This document shows, one piece after another, positions 51,313 to 61,521 of a stretch of DNA of 64,000 nucleotides. Origin of the DNA: Cyclobacteriaceae bacterium (GTDB lineage: Bacteria; Bacteroidota; Bacteroidia; Cytophagales; Cyclobacteriaceae); assembly GCA_013141055.1 (NCBI GenBank), contig JABFRS010000001.1, forward strand, positions 806,001 through 870,000, read 5' to 3'. Positions within the stretch are counted from its first letter, which is position 1. The number at the start of each line of letters is the position of its first letter. Below the pieces are notes generated by a model. That model made no database searches and had not been told where the DNA came from. It saw only the letters and a program-made list of their open reading frames with translations. The position numbers and the translations under genes were made by a program.

Positions 51313-53052
51313 CTATATCCTCGCCTGATAGGTGTATAATTCAAAATACCTTCCCTTCTTCGCGATCAGTTCTTCATGCTTTCCGCGTTCTGCAATGTTG
51401 CCACCCTCCACTACCAATATCTGATCAGCCTGACGAATCGTACTGAGCCTGTGGGCAATGACAAACGTTGTTCTTCCTTCCATCAACACACGAAGACTTT
51501 CCTGAATCAATGATTCACTTTCTGTATCAAGATTGGAAGTCGCCTCATCCAGGATCAAAATTCTCGGGTTTGCAAGAATCGCACGGGCAATAGCAATCCG
51601 CTGTCGCTGACCTCCGGAAAGTTTTACACCACGCTCACCAATCAACGTATCAATTCCTTTTTCGAAACGATCTGTAAACTCATGAACGTGAGCTGCCTTT
51701 ACAGCAGCCTGTACCTGATCATTCGTTGCATTGGGTCTTGGAAATAAAATATTCTCTTTGATTGTTCCCTCAAAAAGGAAGTCGTCCTGTAAGACAACTC
51801 CTAACTGACTGCGGTAACTATCCAATGATACTTTCGAAAGGTCTGTTCCATCAATTGTGATCTTTCCGCTTTGAGGATTTAAAAAAGATGCAGCTAGTCC
51901 AGCGATCGTTGTCTTGCCTGATCCGGAGGTTCCAACCAAAGCCGTTACTGATCCTGAAGGTGCGTTGAAGGTAATGTTCCTTACTACTTCCTTGCCCTCT
52001 TCATAAGCAAAAGAAACATCCCTGAATTCTATATCACCCTTGAATGAATTCATCCTGATAGTTCTTGCTGTGCCATCATCTTCCGGGGTCATGTTCATCA
52101 ACTCTTCTGTACGATCCAATCCCGCAAAGGCTTCCGTTAGCTGACTTCCTATGTTGCTCATCTGAACAATCGGCGCAATCATAAATCCGAGGTAGACAGT
52201 AAATGAAACAAACTCACCCACAGTCATTGACTTTTCGATCATCAGATAACCACCGACTCCCATGATACCCGCGGATGCCAATCCCAAAAGGAATGTTGCT
52301 GAACTTGTGATCAGACTGGTCGAGGTAAGACTTGCTTTTATATTCAGGAAGAGGCGTTCTACACCAAGTTCAAAACTTTTGATCTCCTGTTGCTCCGCAT
52401 TAAAGCCTTTGATCACTCTGACACCATTTAAGGTTTCGGTAAGTCTGCCTGTTACATCGGCATTGATCTTTCCCCGCTCACGGAAGATAGGTCTGATCTT
52501 GGCGAAAGCCTTCAAAGATATCAATCCAAAAATCCCAACAGGAACAAGAACCAGCAAGGTCATCATCGGACTGATGTCAATTAACAAAATGAGGCAAAGG
52601 ACGGAAGTGAGGACACCGCCCACCAATTGAACCAGCCCCGTGCCTACAAGATTGCGGACACCTTCAACGTCGTTCATGATCCTGCTGACGAGAGCACCTG
52701 ATTTATTGTTATCAAAAAAACTGATGGGAAGGCGCAACACCTGCTGCTGAACTCTTGATCTCAATTGAGAAATAAGACGTTGAGCCTCCACACTTAATAT
52801 CTGAGTCAATATATAAGAGGTGACCGCCTGAATCAATACAGAAGAGGCAACGGCAATGATCACCAGCTTCAGCATTCTCATATCACTATTCGCAATGACA
52901 TCATCCATGAGATATTTCGTGGCACCAGGGAGCACAAGTCCGGCAAGGCGACTGACAATAATGAGGAGCAAGCCGACGAGGAGAATCCCCCTTCTGGGCC
53001 AGATAATTGTTTTAAATACTTGCAGGAGAGATACTTTCGGCGGTTTACTCAT
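51313..53052 (-). CDS. MsbA-like ABC exporter (fused permease and ATPase)
   Basis: 579-residue half transporter that would dimerise in the inner membrane. Six-helix membrane domain at about 15-305, including FFDNNKSGALVSRIMNDVEGV. The nucleotide-binding domain has Walker A GTSGSGKTT (~374), Q loop VLQDDFLFEGTI, signature LSGGQRQRIAIARA (~478), Walker B ILILDEATSNLD (~500) and H loop VIAHRLSTI. Lipid A or lipid-like and drug export are the typical roles; the substrate cannot be called. Confidence 0.94.
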   Translation of the reverse strand: MSKPPKVSLLQVFKTIIWPRRGILLVGLLLIIVSRLAGLVLPGATKYLMDDVIANSDMRMLKLVIIAVASSVLIQAVTSYILTQILSVEAQRLISQLRSRVQQQVLRLPISFFDNNKSGALVSRIMNDVEGVRNLVGTGLVQLVGGVLTSVLCLILLIDISPMMTLLVLVPVGIFGLISLKAFAKIRPIFRERGKINADVTGRLTETLNGVRVIKGFNAEQQEIKSFELGVERLFLNIKASLTSTSLITSSATFLLGLASAGIMGVGGYLMIEKSMTVGEFVSFTVYLGFMIAPIVQMSNIGSQLTEAFAGLDRTEELMNMTPEDDGTARTIRMNSFKGDIEFRDVSFAYEEGKEVVRNITFNAPSGSVTALVGTSGSGKTTIAGLAASFLNPQSGKITIDGTDLSKVSLDSYRSQLGVVLQDDFLFEGTIKENILFPRPNATNDQVQAAVKAAHVHEFTDRFEKGIDTLIGERGVKLSGGQRQRIAIARAILANPRILILDEATSNLDTESESLIQESLRVLMEGRTTFVIAHRLSTIRQADQILVVEGGNIAERGKHEELIAKKGRYFELYTYQARI

Positions 53053-53083
53053 TCGGGTAGGAAGGCGGTTTTATATCAGAAGC

Positions 53084-53091
53084 CAAAGATA
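53084..53091 (-). promoter_or_regulatory. Bacteroidota -7 promoter element
   Basis: TATCTTTG on the minus strand, exact TAnnTTTG, 31 bp before the ABC exporter start. Confidence 0.55.
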
Positions 53092-53167
53092 ATGACGTTG
53101 CGGGCTTCCGTTTATTGCATTCACATATTTCTATGACTTCCGTTTAACGTCACACACCACAATATCC

Positions 53168-54700
53168 TCAAAGGATGCCTTTTGGTATTACCCTCCTGCT
53201 CATTGTTCCGATATTCTTTGCAGTGCCGGCTTTTGAATCCGGATTATAAGTAAGCGTGGTTTCCCAGGAATTGGCAGGCTTAAATTCCTCATCCATTCCT
53301 TTCAATACACCTTCTGTAATTTTTCTGGAGTGAATGATCGTTACACATTCAGTATTGAGGTTGGCGCTTCTGGGATCAAGATTGAATGTGCCGATGACTG
53401 TGATCTTCCCATCAATGACGATTGACTTGGCATGAAGTCCGAAGATCGGGGTGAAATTCATCTTCATCTGCAGGGCACCGGTCATAACTTTAAACCGCTC
53501 TGCTGCATCGGGCTTGAATTCAAATATTCTTACGCCTGTCTTCAGTAGTTCCTCACGATCACGGCGATAACCGCTAAAGGCTTCAATGTTGTCTGTTGAG
53601 GAAAGGCTATTGGTAAGGATCCTCACTTTCACACCACGCTTCACAGCCTCGCTGAAAAGATTGCGGCTTTTCTCTGTTGTGATGAGATACGGTGACTGAA
53701 TGTCGAGTGTAGATTTTGCTTCCTGAATAAGTTTTACCAGCGCTTCGGTACTTGCGCCACCACCACCGATTCCATCTGAGCCATCATTCTTACCCGGCGC
53801 ATCGGAAACATATTCAATGCTGTCAAGCCAGACAAACGATCCCGACTTTTGTATTTTCTCAAACGTTAATGGAAGATTCTTAATTCTTTCACGAACCTGC
53901 GGCCAGAAGTTTTCAGGGTTGCAGGCATATTGATGGAGTCGTTCAAATTTATTTGCAACAACGCTATCACTTTTCTCTTCATCAACAAGCCATGCAACGG
54001 GAACGCTGAGAGGATGATTCCAGAATTCATCAAAAGAGCTTTGAACGTTATCAGCGATCTTTCCCAACAGCAACACATCGCGGTCACGGAAATTGTATTC
54101 ATGATCGTAATCAAAATATTCGTCTGCAATGTTGCGGCCGCCAGTGATCACAATTTTCTCATCGACCGTGAATGTCTTATTGTGCATGCGCTGATTTGCA
54201 CCTCTGAAGTCTGTTGCAAACTTTTTGATCTTGCTGATAATGTTCTTTCCGAGGTTTGTTCCGGGATTATACACCTTGATCTCAATATTGTCATGTGAAT
54301 CCAGTGTGAGTATTTCATGCACTCCTGCGTCCACCATGATATCATCGACAATGATCCGCACCTTGACACCACGGTCGGCGGCACGAACGAGGTAATCACA
54401 GGCGATCAGTCCTACATTATCAGGGGAGAAAATAAAATACTGGATGTCGATCGATTTTTCTGCATACTCACTTAGCCATGCACGCGCTACCATTGATCCT
54501 CCACCGTCCTCCAGGACAAACACACCTGTGCTGTCTTCCATTTTGTCAGCAAACGGCTCCAGTAATTTTGAAAGAGAAATAGAATCATTGCGGTGGATAC
54601 TGGAGCAGAACTCGCCTTTATTTTCAAGAATGTCCTTTTTCTTTTCCTTAGAACAGGAAGCAGTTATTAATGAAAGAATCAAAAGGAGTTTGAGTTTCAT
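53168..54700 (-). CDS. Phospholipase D-family lipoprotein (cardiolipin synthase-like)
   Basis: 510-residue PLD-superfamily enzyme. Start at 54700 gives a lipoprotein leader (LITASC, lipid-attached Cys16); an ATG 24 bp further up would put eight charged residues before it. Both HKD motifs are present: MHNKTFTVDEKIVITGGRN in the first half and LHAKSIVIDGKITVIGTFNLD in the second, as in ClsC/YmdC. It would act on phospholipids at the cell envelope, by phosphatidyl transfer or hydrolysis. The upstream hydrolase gene stops 2 bp before its ATG, so they form one operon. Confidence 0.9.
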   Translation of the reverse strand: MKLKLLLILSLITASCSKEKKKDILENKGEFCSSIHRNDSISLSKLLEPFADKMEDSTGVFVLEDGGGSMVARAWLSEYAEKSIDIQYFIFSPDNVGLIACDYLVRAADRGVKVRIIVDDIMVDAGVHEILTLDSHDNIEIKVYNPGTNLGKNIISKIKKFATDFRGANQRMHNKTFTVDEKIVITGGRNIADEYFDYDHEYNFRDRDVLLLGKIADNVQSSFDEFWNHPLSVPVAWLVDEEKSDSVVANKFERLHQYACNPENFWPQVRERIKNLPLTFEKIQKSGSFVWLDSIEYVSDAPGKNDGSDGIGGGGASTEALVKLIQEAKSTLDIQSPYLITTEKSRNLFSEAVKRGVKVRILTNSLSSTDNIEAFSGYRRDREELLKTGVRIFEFKPDAAERFKVMTGALQMKMNFTPIFGLHAKSIVIDGKITVIGTFNLDPRSANLNTECVTIIHSRKITEGVLKGMDEEFKPANSWETTLTYNPDSKAGTAKNIGTMSRRVIPKGIL

Positions 54701-54702
54701 AA

Positions 54703-55629
54703 TTAAATCTTTTTTTGCAACCATTCCTCAGCAAGAAATTCTTCTATTACACCAATTGTAAGTTCAGGAATTTTACTTCCCTTCTTCGCCGTTATCGATT
54801 CACCAATATAAGCTCCATGGACACCCGGTAATATCACGAGCTGAGAATTAGTGATCAACCGATGCATTACAGTCGCATGTTCAGGGCTCATGACATCCTT
54901 ATCTGCACTCAGAATAAGAGTGGGCATGGTTATGGATTTCAGATCATCATCCTTCCAATCCTTAAAATTTATCATGCGGTCGCGGTCCTTATCATGCATG
55001 ACCTGAAGATGATCTTTATCAGGAGCAACTTCAAGATATGCTGTCTTTAGTTGCTCAGGCATATTCTCAAGCGATGCTGTCTTCATAAAGTCGAAGAAGC
55101 CGGGCATCATTCCTTCTCTTTTGTAAAAAGCTGAGGCAATGATCAGTTTATTCACTACTTCCGGATGACGGATCGCAACCTGCATGGCGGTATTGCCACC
55201 ATTGCTGAATCCAAAAAGATCTGCCTTGCCGACTTTCAGATGCTGAAGAAGTGCAAATACATCATCAGCATCCTGTTCAAAAGTTTCAGGGCCTTCGCGA
55301 TCACCTGAATGACCATGAGCCTGAAGTTCCATTGCAATAATTCTATGGTTCTTTGCCAGAAGAGGAAGTATGTTTCCGAAGGTGGTTCCAATAGTAGAGC
55401 CTCCACCATGAATCAATACCAGTGGAATCTCACCCTCGCCATAGATCTCATAATACATGCTGATACCATTGACTTGTGCATATCCACTTTTTACTGAATT
55501 CATTATCTCCTGGCTTTTACTTTCCCCTGAAACACTATTATCATTTTTAGAATTGACACAACCGAGCATCAATAATGACAGGCCGAAAATAATAATCAAT
55601 TTCATAAATGAAGCCTTGGATATTGTCAT
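54703..55629 (-). CDS. Alpha/beta hydrolase lipoprotein
   Basis: 308-residue hydrolase. A lipoprotein leader (LSLLMLGC, Cys24) precedes the fold. Oxyanion-hole segment LVLIHGGGSTI, nucleophile Ser142 in FGFSNGGNT, acid in SADKDVMSPEH, and His in LPGVHGAYIGES. Esterase or peptidase-like; substrate unknown. ATG at 55629 overlaps the upstream stop codon (ATGA). A second ATG at 55605 also gives a good leader and cannot be excluded. The phospholipase gene follows after 2 bp. Confidence 0.9.
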   Translation of the reverse strand: MTISKASFMKLIIIFGLSLLMLGCVNSKNDNSVSGESKSQEIMNSVKSGYAQVNGISMYYEIYGEGEIPLVLIHGGGSTIGTTFGNILPLLAKNHRIIAMELQAHGHSGDREGPETFEQDADDVFALLQHLKVGKADLFGFSNGGNTAMQVAIRHPEVVNKLIIASAFYKREGMMPGFFDFMKTASLENMPEQLKTAYLEVAPDKDHLQVMHDKDRDRMINFKDWKDDDLKSITMPTLILSADKDVMSPEHATVMHRLITNSQLVILPGVHGAYIGESITAKKGSKIPELTIGVIEEFLAEEWLQKKI

Positions 55630-56036
55630 TTCAATGCCACATGGTAAACATCCGTATCATTTCTTTCAATGTTTCGGATATGAAAACCTCCTGGCTGCGG
55701 AATCTCCTCTTTCAGATCAAAGAGTGTGCATGATTTCGGAAGTCGCGAAAAGATCAGTAAAAAATTGAAAGACTGACCATCAGGAATCACCGTCCATTGT
55801 GGCGCATAGGTGATGTTTTCAGCATGAACCATTTCTGCCCTTGAAGAAGATGACCTGTCAATCAGGAAAGTAGTTCTCCAGATTCTGATGAGCATGTCAT
55901 CGCCAGGATTATCGAAATGGCAATGAACATACATATAGGCATCTTCCAATAATTCGGGATGGATGGAGGCGAGTACCTCCATGTCAACAAATGGTTTGGC
56001 CTTAACGGGAGGATCTTGAGTAATAACCGGCTTCAC
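55626..56036 (-). CDS. Hypothetical protein
   Basis: 136-residue protein without signal peptide or membrane segment. Predicted beta-rich: AYMYVHCHFDNPGDDMLIRIWRTTFLID, then WTVIPDGQSFNFLLIFSRLPKS and GGFHIRNIERNDTDVYHV. No family recognised. It lies between the Tat-exported aminotransferase gene (14-bp gap) and the lipoprotein hydrolase gene (4-bp overlap), so it belongs to this leftward operon. Confidence 0.7.
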   Translation of the reverse strand: MKPVITQDPPVKAKPFVDMEVLASIHPELLEDAYMYVHCHFDNPGDDMLIRIWRTTFLIDRSSSSRAEMVHAENITYAPQWTVIPDGQSFNFLLIFSRLPKSCTLFDLKEEIPQPGGFHIRNIERNDTDVYHVALK

Positions 56037-56050
56037 AAAAGCTGACGTTA

Positions 56051-57334
56051 TTAAGCAGAAAGTTCTTTCACAATCTGTATCGCACGGTCGATCTCCGCCT
56101 CACTGTTAAAAATGTTGGTGCAATGTCTTACACCAAACACATCTCCCTGTGCGCGGGGACGCATCTTGCCTTTTTCCCAATAGGCGTCCTGAAGCTGTGC
56201 TCCTGTCAGTCCATCAATATTGTAAACAGTAATTCCGGCGCAGAGGGATTCATCTGTCGGTGAATAGATCTTCACTTTACTATTCTGACGCAAGCCAGTT
56301 CTCAATCGTTCGCCCAGGAACTTTATTCTTGCATAGACTTTATCCGGACCGATCTCATTGTGAAAGTCAAGTGCTGCTTCCAGTCCTTTCAATACAGGAA
56401 AGTTTCCGGTACCTCTTTGTGTAAATCTGAAACCTTCATCATCATGGTTATCCCAACGTGTGCTGGCAACCGTCGTCCAGACGTCTTTCATTTTGTCAGC
56501 TCTTACATACATGAAGCCCGTTCCTGCCGGAGCTCCCATCCACTTATGAAAACATCCCAGATAAACATCACAATCAATATCTTTTACATCTATTTTGATC
56601 TGACCAATGGTCTGAGCTCCATCCAGCACCGTCAGTATGCCTCTCTTCTTTGCTTCAGCACAAATTTCTTTAACAGGAAGTATGGCACCACTTCCTGAGA
56701 TCATGTGCGACAACATCAGAACCTTTGTCTTAGGTGTGAACGCTTTTACAATAATGTCATACAATTCTGTTGCACTGTGTGCAGGCTTTGGTATGGCAAC
56801 GGTTTTGAATACCACACCGTAGCGCTTCTCTTTGATGAGCCAACCGCCTTTTCCGCCGGAATGTTCCTGATCGGTGGTCAATACTTCGTCTCCTGGTTTA
56901 AGCGTAATTCCATTCGCGATGTAGCTCATGCCATGCGTAACATTGTCCGTCATTGCAATCTCAGGAACGGTAGCATTAAAAAGTTTTGCAACCCGTGTGC
57001 GGATGCCCAGGAGATTATTGTAGCCACTGATAAACTCTTCCTTATTGTCATCTTTATAAGCCCAGTCAGCAACATTTTCTGCAAGGTATTTCACATGCTC
57101 TACCATTTTATCGACCACTACCTTTGGCATAGCCCCTACGGTACCTGTGTTGAAGAAAACTTTGTCTTTGGATAGCGTAAACTGATCACGGATCTTCTTC
57201 CAGTATTCCGGGTCGTCGGCTAACGGGAGAGAATTATCCGTTTCAAAAGTCTGCTTCCCCAATACCTCCATGGAAGTCAGCGCAAGCGTGCTCAGGCCAA
57301 GACTTTTCAAAATACTTCTTCGTGATAGTTTCAT
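56051..57334 (-). CDS. Tat-exported class V aminotransferase (isopenicillin N epimerase-like)
   Basis: 427-residue PLP enzyme of the aminotransferase class V family. The start at 57334 exposes a twin-arginine leader (MKLSRRSILKSLGLSTLAL); the frame runs 27 residues further into the divergent SET gene and is not used. PLP-binding Lys264 is in LGCFHKWMGAPAGTG, and the Asp that contacts the PLP nitrogen in VLDGAQTIGQ. The group includes cysteine desulfurase-like and epimerase-like enzymes; an exported PLP enzyme implies folding and cofactor loading in the cytoplasm. First gene of the leftward operon to 53168. Confidence 0.9.
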   Translation of the reverse strand: MKLSRRSILKSLGLSTLALTSMEVLGKQTFETDNSLPLADDPEYWKKIRDQFTLSKDKVFFNTGTVGAMPKVVVDKMVEHVKYLAENVADWAYKDDNKEEFISGYNNLLGIRTRVAKLFNATVPEIAMTDNVTHGMSYIANGITLKPGDEVLTTDQEHSGGKGGWLIKEKRYGVVFKTVAIPKPAHSATELYDIIVKAFTPKTKVLMLSHMISGSGAILPVKEICAEAKKRGILTVLDGAQTIGQIKIDVKDIDCDVYLGCFHKWMGAPAGTGFMYVRADKMKDVWTTVASTRWDNHDDEGFRFTQRGTGNFPVLKGLEAALDFHNEIGPDKVYARIKFLGERLRTGLRQNSKVKIYSPTDESLCAGITVYNIDGLTGAQLQDAYWEKGKMRPRAQGDVFGVRHCTNIFNSEAEIDRAIQIVKELSA

Positions 57335-57382
57335 AACTGACAGATCGTTAAAATTAAATTCTGATGAGACTTGAAGATACTT

Positions 57383-57390
57383 TAATTTTC
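57383..57390 (+). promoter_or_regulatory. Possible -7 promoter element
   Basis: TAATTTTC, one base off TAnnTTTG, 4 bp before the SET gene ATG. Confidence 0.25.
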
Positions 57391-57394
57391 CGGC

Positions 57395-57829
57395 ATGAAC
57401 ATTTCCCGAAAACATCTTTTCGTTAGAAAATCACAGCTTCCCGATTCCGGCAAGGGGCTATTCACGAAAGTGGAAATCAAAAAAGGTGATCGCATCATAG
57501 AATATAAAGGCAGGCATCAGCTGTGGCGTGAAGTCAAGCATGAAGATGGCTTCAATGGATACCTGCTCCGACTCAATCGCACCATGGCTATCAATGGCGA
57601 ACCTTCTACCGGAGCGCTCGGGCGTTATGCCAACGACGCAGCGGGTGCCAGTCGTATCAAGGGACTGCGCAATAATTCAGTTTACAATATCTATGGAGAC
57701 CGTTGCTTTATTGAAGCAACACGAGACATTACTAAAGGCGGCGAGGTTTTCGTAGCTTATGGAAAAGAGTATTGGGATCTGGTGAAGAAGATTAAAACTC
57801 TGGGATTGAAAAGACCGAGAAAACGATGA
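57395..57829 (+). CDS. SET domain protein
   Basis: 144-residue protein consisting of a SET domain. SQLPDSGKGLFTKVEIKKGDRIIEYKG is the N-terminal S-adenosylmethionine-binding part, GRYANDAAGASRIKG replaces the usual NHS-type motif, and GEVFVAYGKEYWDLV is the C-terminal conserved block. It should transfer a methyl group to lysine in a protein. Bacterial SET proteins of this small type are common in Bacteroidota; targets are unknown. Divergent from the Tat aminotransferase operon with about 60 bp between the start codons. Confidence 0.9.
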   Translation: MNISRKHLFVRKSQLPDSGKGLFTKVEIKKGDRIIEYKGRHQLWREVKHEDGFNGYLLRLNRTMAINGEPSTGALGRYANDAAGASRIKGLRNNSVYNIYGDRCFIEATRDITKGGEVFVAYGKEYWDLVKKIKTLGLKRPRKR

Positions 57830-57942
57830 GGCTGATTCCCCCATAATTAAAGCATCCCTTCTTATCAAATATTCTCATTAATTAGTCTCCGCCGCATCAT
57901 TTCTCACCCTACCAATCGTTAGCTTCTTCCCTTCCCTTTCGG

Positions 57943-57950
57943 TAATTTTG
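57943..57950 (+). promoter_or_regulatory. Bacteroidota -7 promoter element
   Basis: TAATTTTG, exact TAnnTTTG, 18 bp before the mutase start. Confidence 0.55.
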
Positions 57951-57968
57951 CTTTTCTAGAAAGCCAAA

Positions 57969-60900
57969 ATGGAAGCGATCAAATCCGATAAAACCGAGAA
58001 GAAAAATCTGGCCGGCCATGAGGCCCCTAAACCATACGTACCCAAGAACAAAGTCAGGATTGTAACAGCTGCAAGTCTCTTCGATGGACATGATGCTGCA
58101 ATAAACATCATGCGCCGCATCATCCAGGCTACAGGTTGTGAAGTGATTCACCTGGGTCACGACCGCAGTGTTGAAGAAGTTGTGAATACTGCCATTCAGG
58201 AAGATGCTCAGGCAATTGCCATGACCAGCTATCAGGGTGGGCACAATGAATATTTTAAATACATGTATGATCTGCTTCAGGAAAAGGGAGCTGGTCACAT
58301 CAAAATATTTGCTGGTGGCGGCGGAGTGATCCTGCCGTCAGAGATCAAGGAGTTAATGGATTATGGCATCACGCGCATCTACTCCCCTGATGATGGACGG
58401 TCCCTTGGACTACAAGGCATGATCAATGATCTTGTCATGCAGAGTGATTATGCGCTGGGTGACAAGCTTGAGAATGAAGTGGAACAACTCTCATCAAAGA
58501 ATCCCGTAGCCATTGCGCGACTGATTACAGCAGCAGAAAATTATTTCGATCAGCATACAGAAGCATTTAAATACATTCATAGTCAGGCTGAAAAGGCTAA
58601 GGTTCCTGTGCTTGGAATTACGGGCACCGGTGGTTCTGGAAAATCATCGATGGTAGATGAGATCGTAAGAAGATTTTTATTCGACTTCAAGGATAAAACG
58701 ATCGGACTTATTTCTGTCGATCCATCAAAACGAAAAACTGGCGGCGCACTATTGGGAGATCGCATTCGCATGAATGCAATCAACAACCCAAGAGTATTCA
58801 TGCGTTCACTGGCAACACGTCAATCCAATCTGGCTTTGTCAGTCTATGTAAAGGAAGCTATTCAGGTATTGAAAGCAGCGAATTATGATCTGATCATTCT
58901 TGAAACCTCAGGAATTGGTCAAAGCGATACAGAGATCATTGATCATAGCAATGTGTCACTTTACGTTATGACACCTGAGTATGGTGCCGCAACACAGCTT
59001 GAAAAGATCGACATGCTTGATTTTGCCGATGTGATCGCACTCAACAAGTTCGACAAGCGTGGAGCACTGGATGCCTTGCGCGATGTGAAGAAACAATTTC
59101 AACGCAATCACAATCTCTGGAACTCAAAAGTGGATGAGATGCCGGTGTTCGGTACGATCGCTTCACAGTTCAATGATCCCGGAACCAATCAGCTTTACAA
59201 ACAGATCATTGACAAGATTCAGGAAAAGACTGGAGGCAATCTGAAATCGACTTTCAAGATCACAAAACAGATGTCAGAGAAGATCTTTGTGATCCCTCCA
59301 AACCGCACCCGGTATCTCAGTGAAATTTCGGAGAACAACAGGGCCTATGATACCCGGAGCCTTGAGCAAAGCAACATTGCTCAAAAGCTCTTTGCACTCC
59401 ACAAGACAATGGAGCACTTGAAAGCTTCCAACCATGAGCCAAAGAAAGATACTTATACGTCATTGATCAGCCAGCTTGAGGCAGAAGTTGAAAAATTGAA
59501 ACTCAACCTTGATCCAAAAAACTGGAAGCTTCTTGAAGAATGGCCCAAGAAAGTTCAGCAATACAAAGAACCACTCTTCAAATTCAAGGTCAGAGATAAG
59601 GAAATTGGAATTCAGACACATTCTGAATCCCTCTCTCATCTTCAGATTCCAAAGGTCTCTCTTCCTAAATATGAAGCATGGGGAGATCTTTTGAGATGGG
59701 TATTGCAGGAAAATGTTCCTGGTGAATTTCCGTTTACCGCAGGCATTTATCCATTCAAACGTGAAGGTGAAGATCCAACGCGGATGTTTGCAGGAGAAGG
59801 CGGGCCGGAACGTACCAACCGCAGATTTCATTATGTAAGCTTGTCGACACCGGCAAAGCGACTCTCCACTGCATTTGATTCTGTTACTCTTTACGGAAAT
59901 GATCCTGACTACCGTCCTGACATCTATGGAAAGATCGGAAACTCAGGTGTGAGCATCTGCTGCCTTGATGATGCTAAAAAACTTTACAGCGGATTTAATC
60001 TGGCCGATCCCAGAACATCCGTATCAATGACGATCAATGGTCCCGCACCTATGCTGCTGGGATATTTTATGAATACTGCCATTGATCAGCAATGTGAGAT
60101 ATACATTCGCAAGAATGGAATGGAGAAAGAAGTAACGGACAAGATTGAAAAGATCTATAAAGATAAAAAAGCTGAAAGACCCCATTATCAGGGACCGCTT
60201 CCAAAAGGCAATGATGGCCTGGGACTTCTTTTACTGGGCGTCACTGGAGATGAGGTTTTGCCAAAAGATGTTTACCAGAAAATCAAAACCGATACTCTTT
60301 TACAAGTGAGGGGAACGGTTCAGGCGGACATCCTCAAAGAAGATCAGGCTCAGAATACCTGCATTTTCTCAACTGAATTTGCTTTGCGACTGATGGGCGA
60401 TGTTCAGCAATATTTCATTGATCAGAACATCAGGAATTTCTACTCTGTATCGATCTCTGGATATCACATTGCCGAAGCTGGTGCGAATCCTATTTCCCAG
60501 TTGGCATTTACACTTGCCAATGGCTTCACATACGTGGAGTATTATCTGAGCCGCGGCATGGACATCAATGAGTTTGCACCTAATCTCTCTTTTTTCTTCA
60601 GCAACGGCATTGATCCGGAGTATTCTGTTATCGGAAGGGTAGCAAGAAAACTGTGGGCTAAGGCGATGAAAAACAAATATGGAGCGAATGCTAGAAGTCA
60701 GATGTTGAAATATCACATTCAAACTTCAGGGCGTTCCCTTCACGCGCAGGAGGTTGACTTTAACGATATCCGCACCACACTACAGGCATTGTATGCGATT
60801 TATGATAATTGCAACTCTCTCCACACCAACGCTTATGATGAGGCTATCACCACTCCCACGGAAGAATCAGTGAGAAGGGCAATGGCCATCCAGCTTATTA

Positions 60901-61409
60901 TTAATAAGGAACTGGGGCTGTCAAAAAATGAAAACCCGATACAGGGATCTTTTATTATTGAAGAGCTGACAGATCTTGTAGAGGAAGCTGTTCTGGCTGA
61001 ATTTGATCGCATCACAGAAAGAGGTGGTGTATTGGGTGCAATGGAAACAATGTACCAGCGCGGGAAGATTCAGGAAGAAAGTCTCTATTATGAAACTCTC
61101 AAGCACACTGGTGAATTTCCAATCATCGGTGTCAATACATTTTTGAGCTCAAAAGGCTCTCCAACGATCGTTCCTCAGGAAGTGATCAGGGCAACTTCTG
61201 AAGAAAAGGAGTATCAGATCAAGATGCTCCGTGCTTTGCATGCTTTTCATAATGACCATGTAGAAGGCCATCAAAATGCATTACAAGATGCAGCGGTTAT
61301 GAACAAGAATATTTTCGAAGCGCTGATGGAAGCTTGCAAGGTTTGTTCGTTAGGACAAATTACAAAAGCACTATTCGAAGTAGGTGGTCAATACCGGAGA
61401 AATATGTAA
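57969..61409 (+). CDS. icmF: Fused isobutyryl-CoA mutase IcmF
   Basis: 1146-residue B12-dependent acyl-CoA mutase with its own chaperone. The N-terminal cobalamin-binding domain (about 28-160) has the lower-ligand His41 in [13 protein letters not shown] and IFAGGGGVI. The central MeaB/ArgK-like GTPase has Walker [10 protein letters not shown] (219-227), the switch region with ETSGIGQSD, and NKFD (specificity). The C-terminal mutase barrel (about 550-1146) starts near [10 protein letters not shown] and includes [16 protein letters not shown]. It would interconvert isobutyryl-CoA and n-butyryl-CoA, and some IcmF proteins also accept pivalyl-CoA. Full length and intact. Confidence 0.95.
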   Translation: MEAIKSDKTEKKNLAGHEAPKPYVPKNKVRIVTAASLFDGHDAAINIMRRIIQATGCEVIHLGHDRSVEEVVNTAIQEDAQAIAMTSYQGGHNEYFKYMYDLLQEKGAGHIKIFAGGGGVILPSEIKELMDYGITRIYSPDDGRSLGLQGMINDLVMQSDYALGDKLENEVEQLSSKNPVAIARLITAAENYFDQHTEAFKYIHSQAEKAKVPVLGITGTGGSGKSSMVDEIVRRFLFDFKDKTIGLISVDPSKRKTGGALLGDRIRMNAINNPRVFMRSLATRQSNLALSVYVKEAIQVLKAANYDLIILETSGIGQSDTEIIDHSNVSLYVMTPEYGAATQLEKIDMLDFADVIALNKFDKRGALDALRDVKKQFQRNHNLWNSKVDEMPVFGTIASQFNDPGTNQLYKQIIDKIQEKTGGNLKSTFKITKQMSEKIFVIPPNRTRYLSEISENNRAYDTRSLEQSNIAQKLFALHKTMEHLKASNHEPKKDTYTSLISQLEAEVEKLKLNLDPKNWKLLEEWPKKVQQYKEPLFKFKVRDKEIGIQTHSESLSHLQIPKVSLPKYEAWGDLLRWVLQENVPGEFPFTAGIYPFKREGEDPTRMFAGEGGPERTNRRFHYVSLSTPAKRLSTAFDSVTLYGNDPDYRPDIYGKIGNSGVSICCLDDAKKLYSGFNLADPRTSVSMTINGPAPMLLGYFMNTAIDQQCEIYIRKNGMEKEVTDKIEKIYKDKKAERPHYQGPLPKGNDGLGLLLLGVTGDEVLPKDVYQKIKTDTLLQVRGTVQADILKEDQAQNTCIFSTEFALRLMGDVQQYFIDQNIRNFYSVSISGYHIAEAGANPISQLAFTLANGFTYVEYYLSRGMDINEFAPNLSFFFSNGIDPEYSVIGRVARKLWAKAMKNKYGANARSQMLKYHIQTSGRSLHAQEVDFNDIRTTLQALYAIYDNCNSLHTNAYDEAITTPTEESVRRAMAIQLIINKELGLSKNENPIQGSFIIEELTDLVEEAVLAEFDRITERGGVLGAMETMYQRGKIQEESLYYETLKHTGEFPIIGVNTFLSSKGSPTIVPQEVIRATSEEKEYQIKMLRALHAFHNDHVEGHQNALQDAAVMNKNIFEALMEACKVCSLGQITKALFEVGGQYRRNM

Positions 61410-61432
61410 ATCGAAATCATTGTAATAAACGA

Positions 61433-61461
61433 AAAGAGCCTTCCATTATAGAAGGCTCTTT
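61433..61461. terminator. Bidirectional rho-independent terminator
   Basis: AAAGAGCCTTC/GAAGGCTCTTT perfect 11-bp stem with a 7-nt loop, between the mutase gene and the convergent secreted-protein gene. Confidence 0.9.
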
Positions 61462-61521
61462 CATTTCATAGCTTGACTAATTTAATTTCTTGCTTTAGTT
61501 GATTTAACAACTATTGCCGGA

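Noticed and set aside
56705-57175. 156-codon open frame opposite the aminotransferase
   Set aside because: Entirely within the intact aminotransferase gene, and its sequence is low-quality translation.
57335-57415. Longer start of the class V aminotransferase
   Set aside because: It would place 27 residues before the twin-arginine leader and overlap the divergent SET gene.
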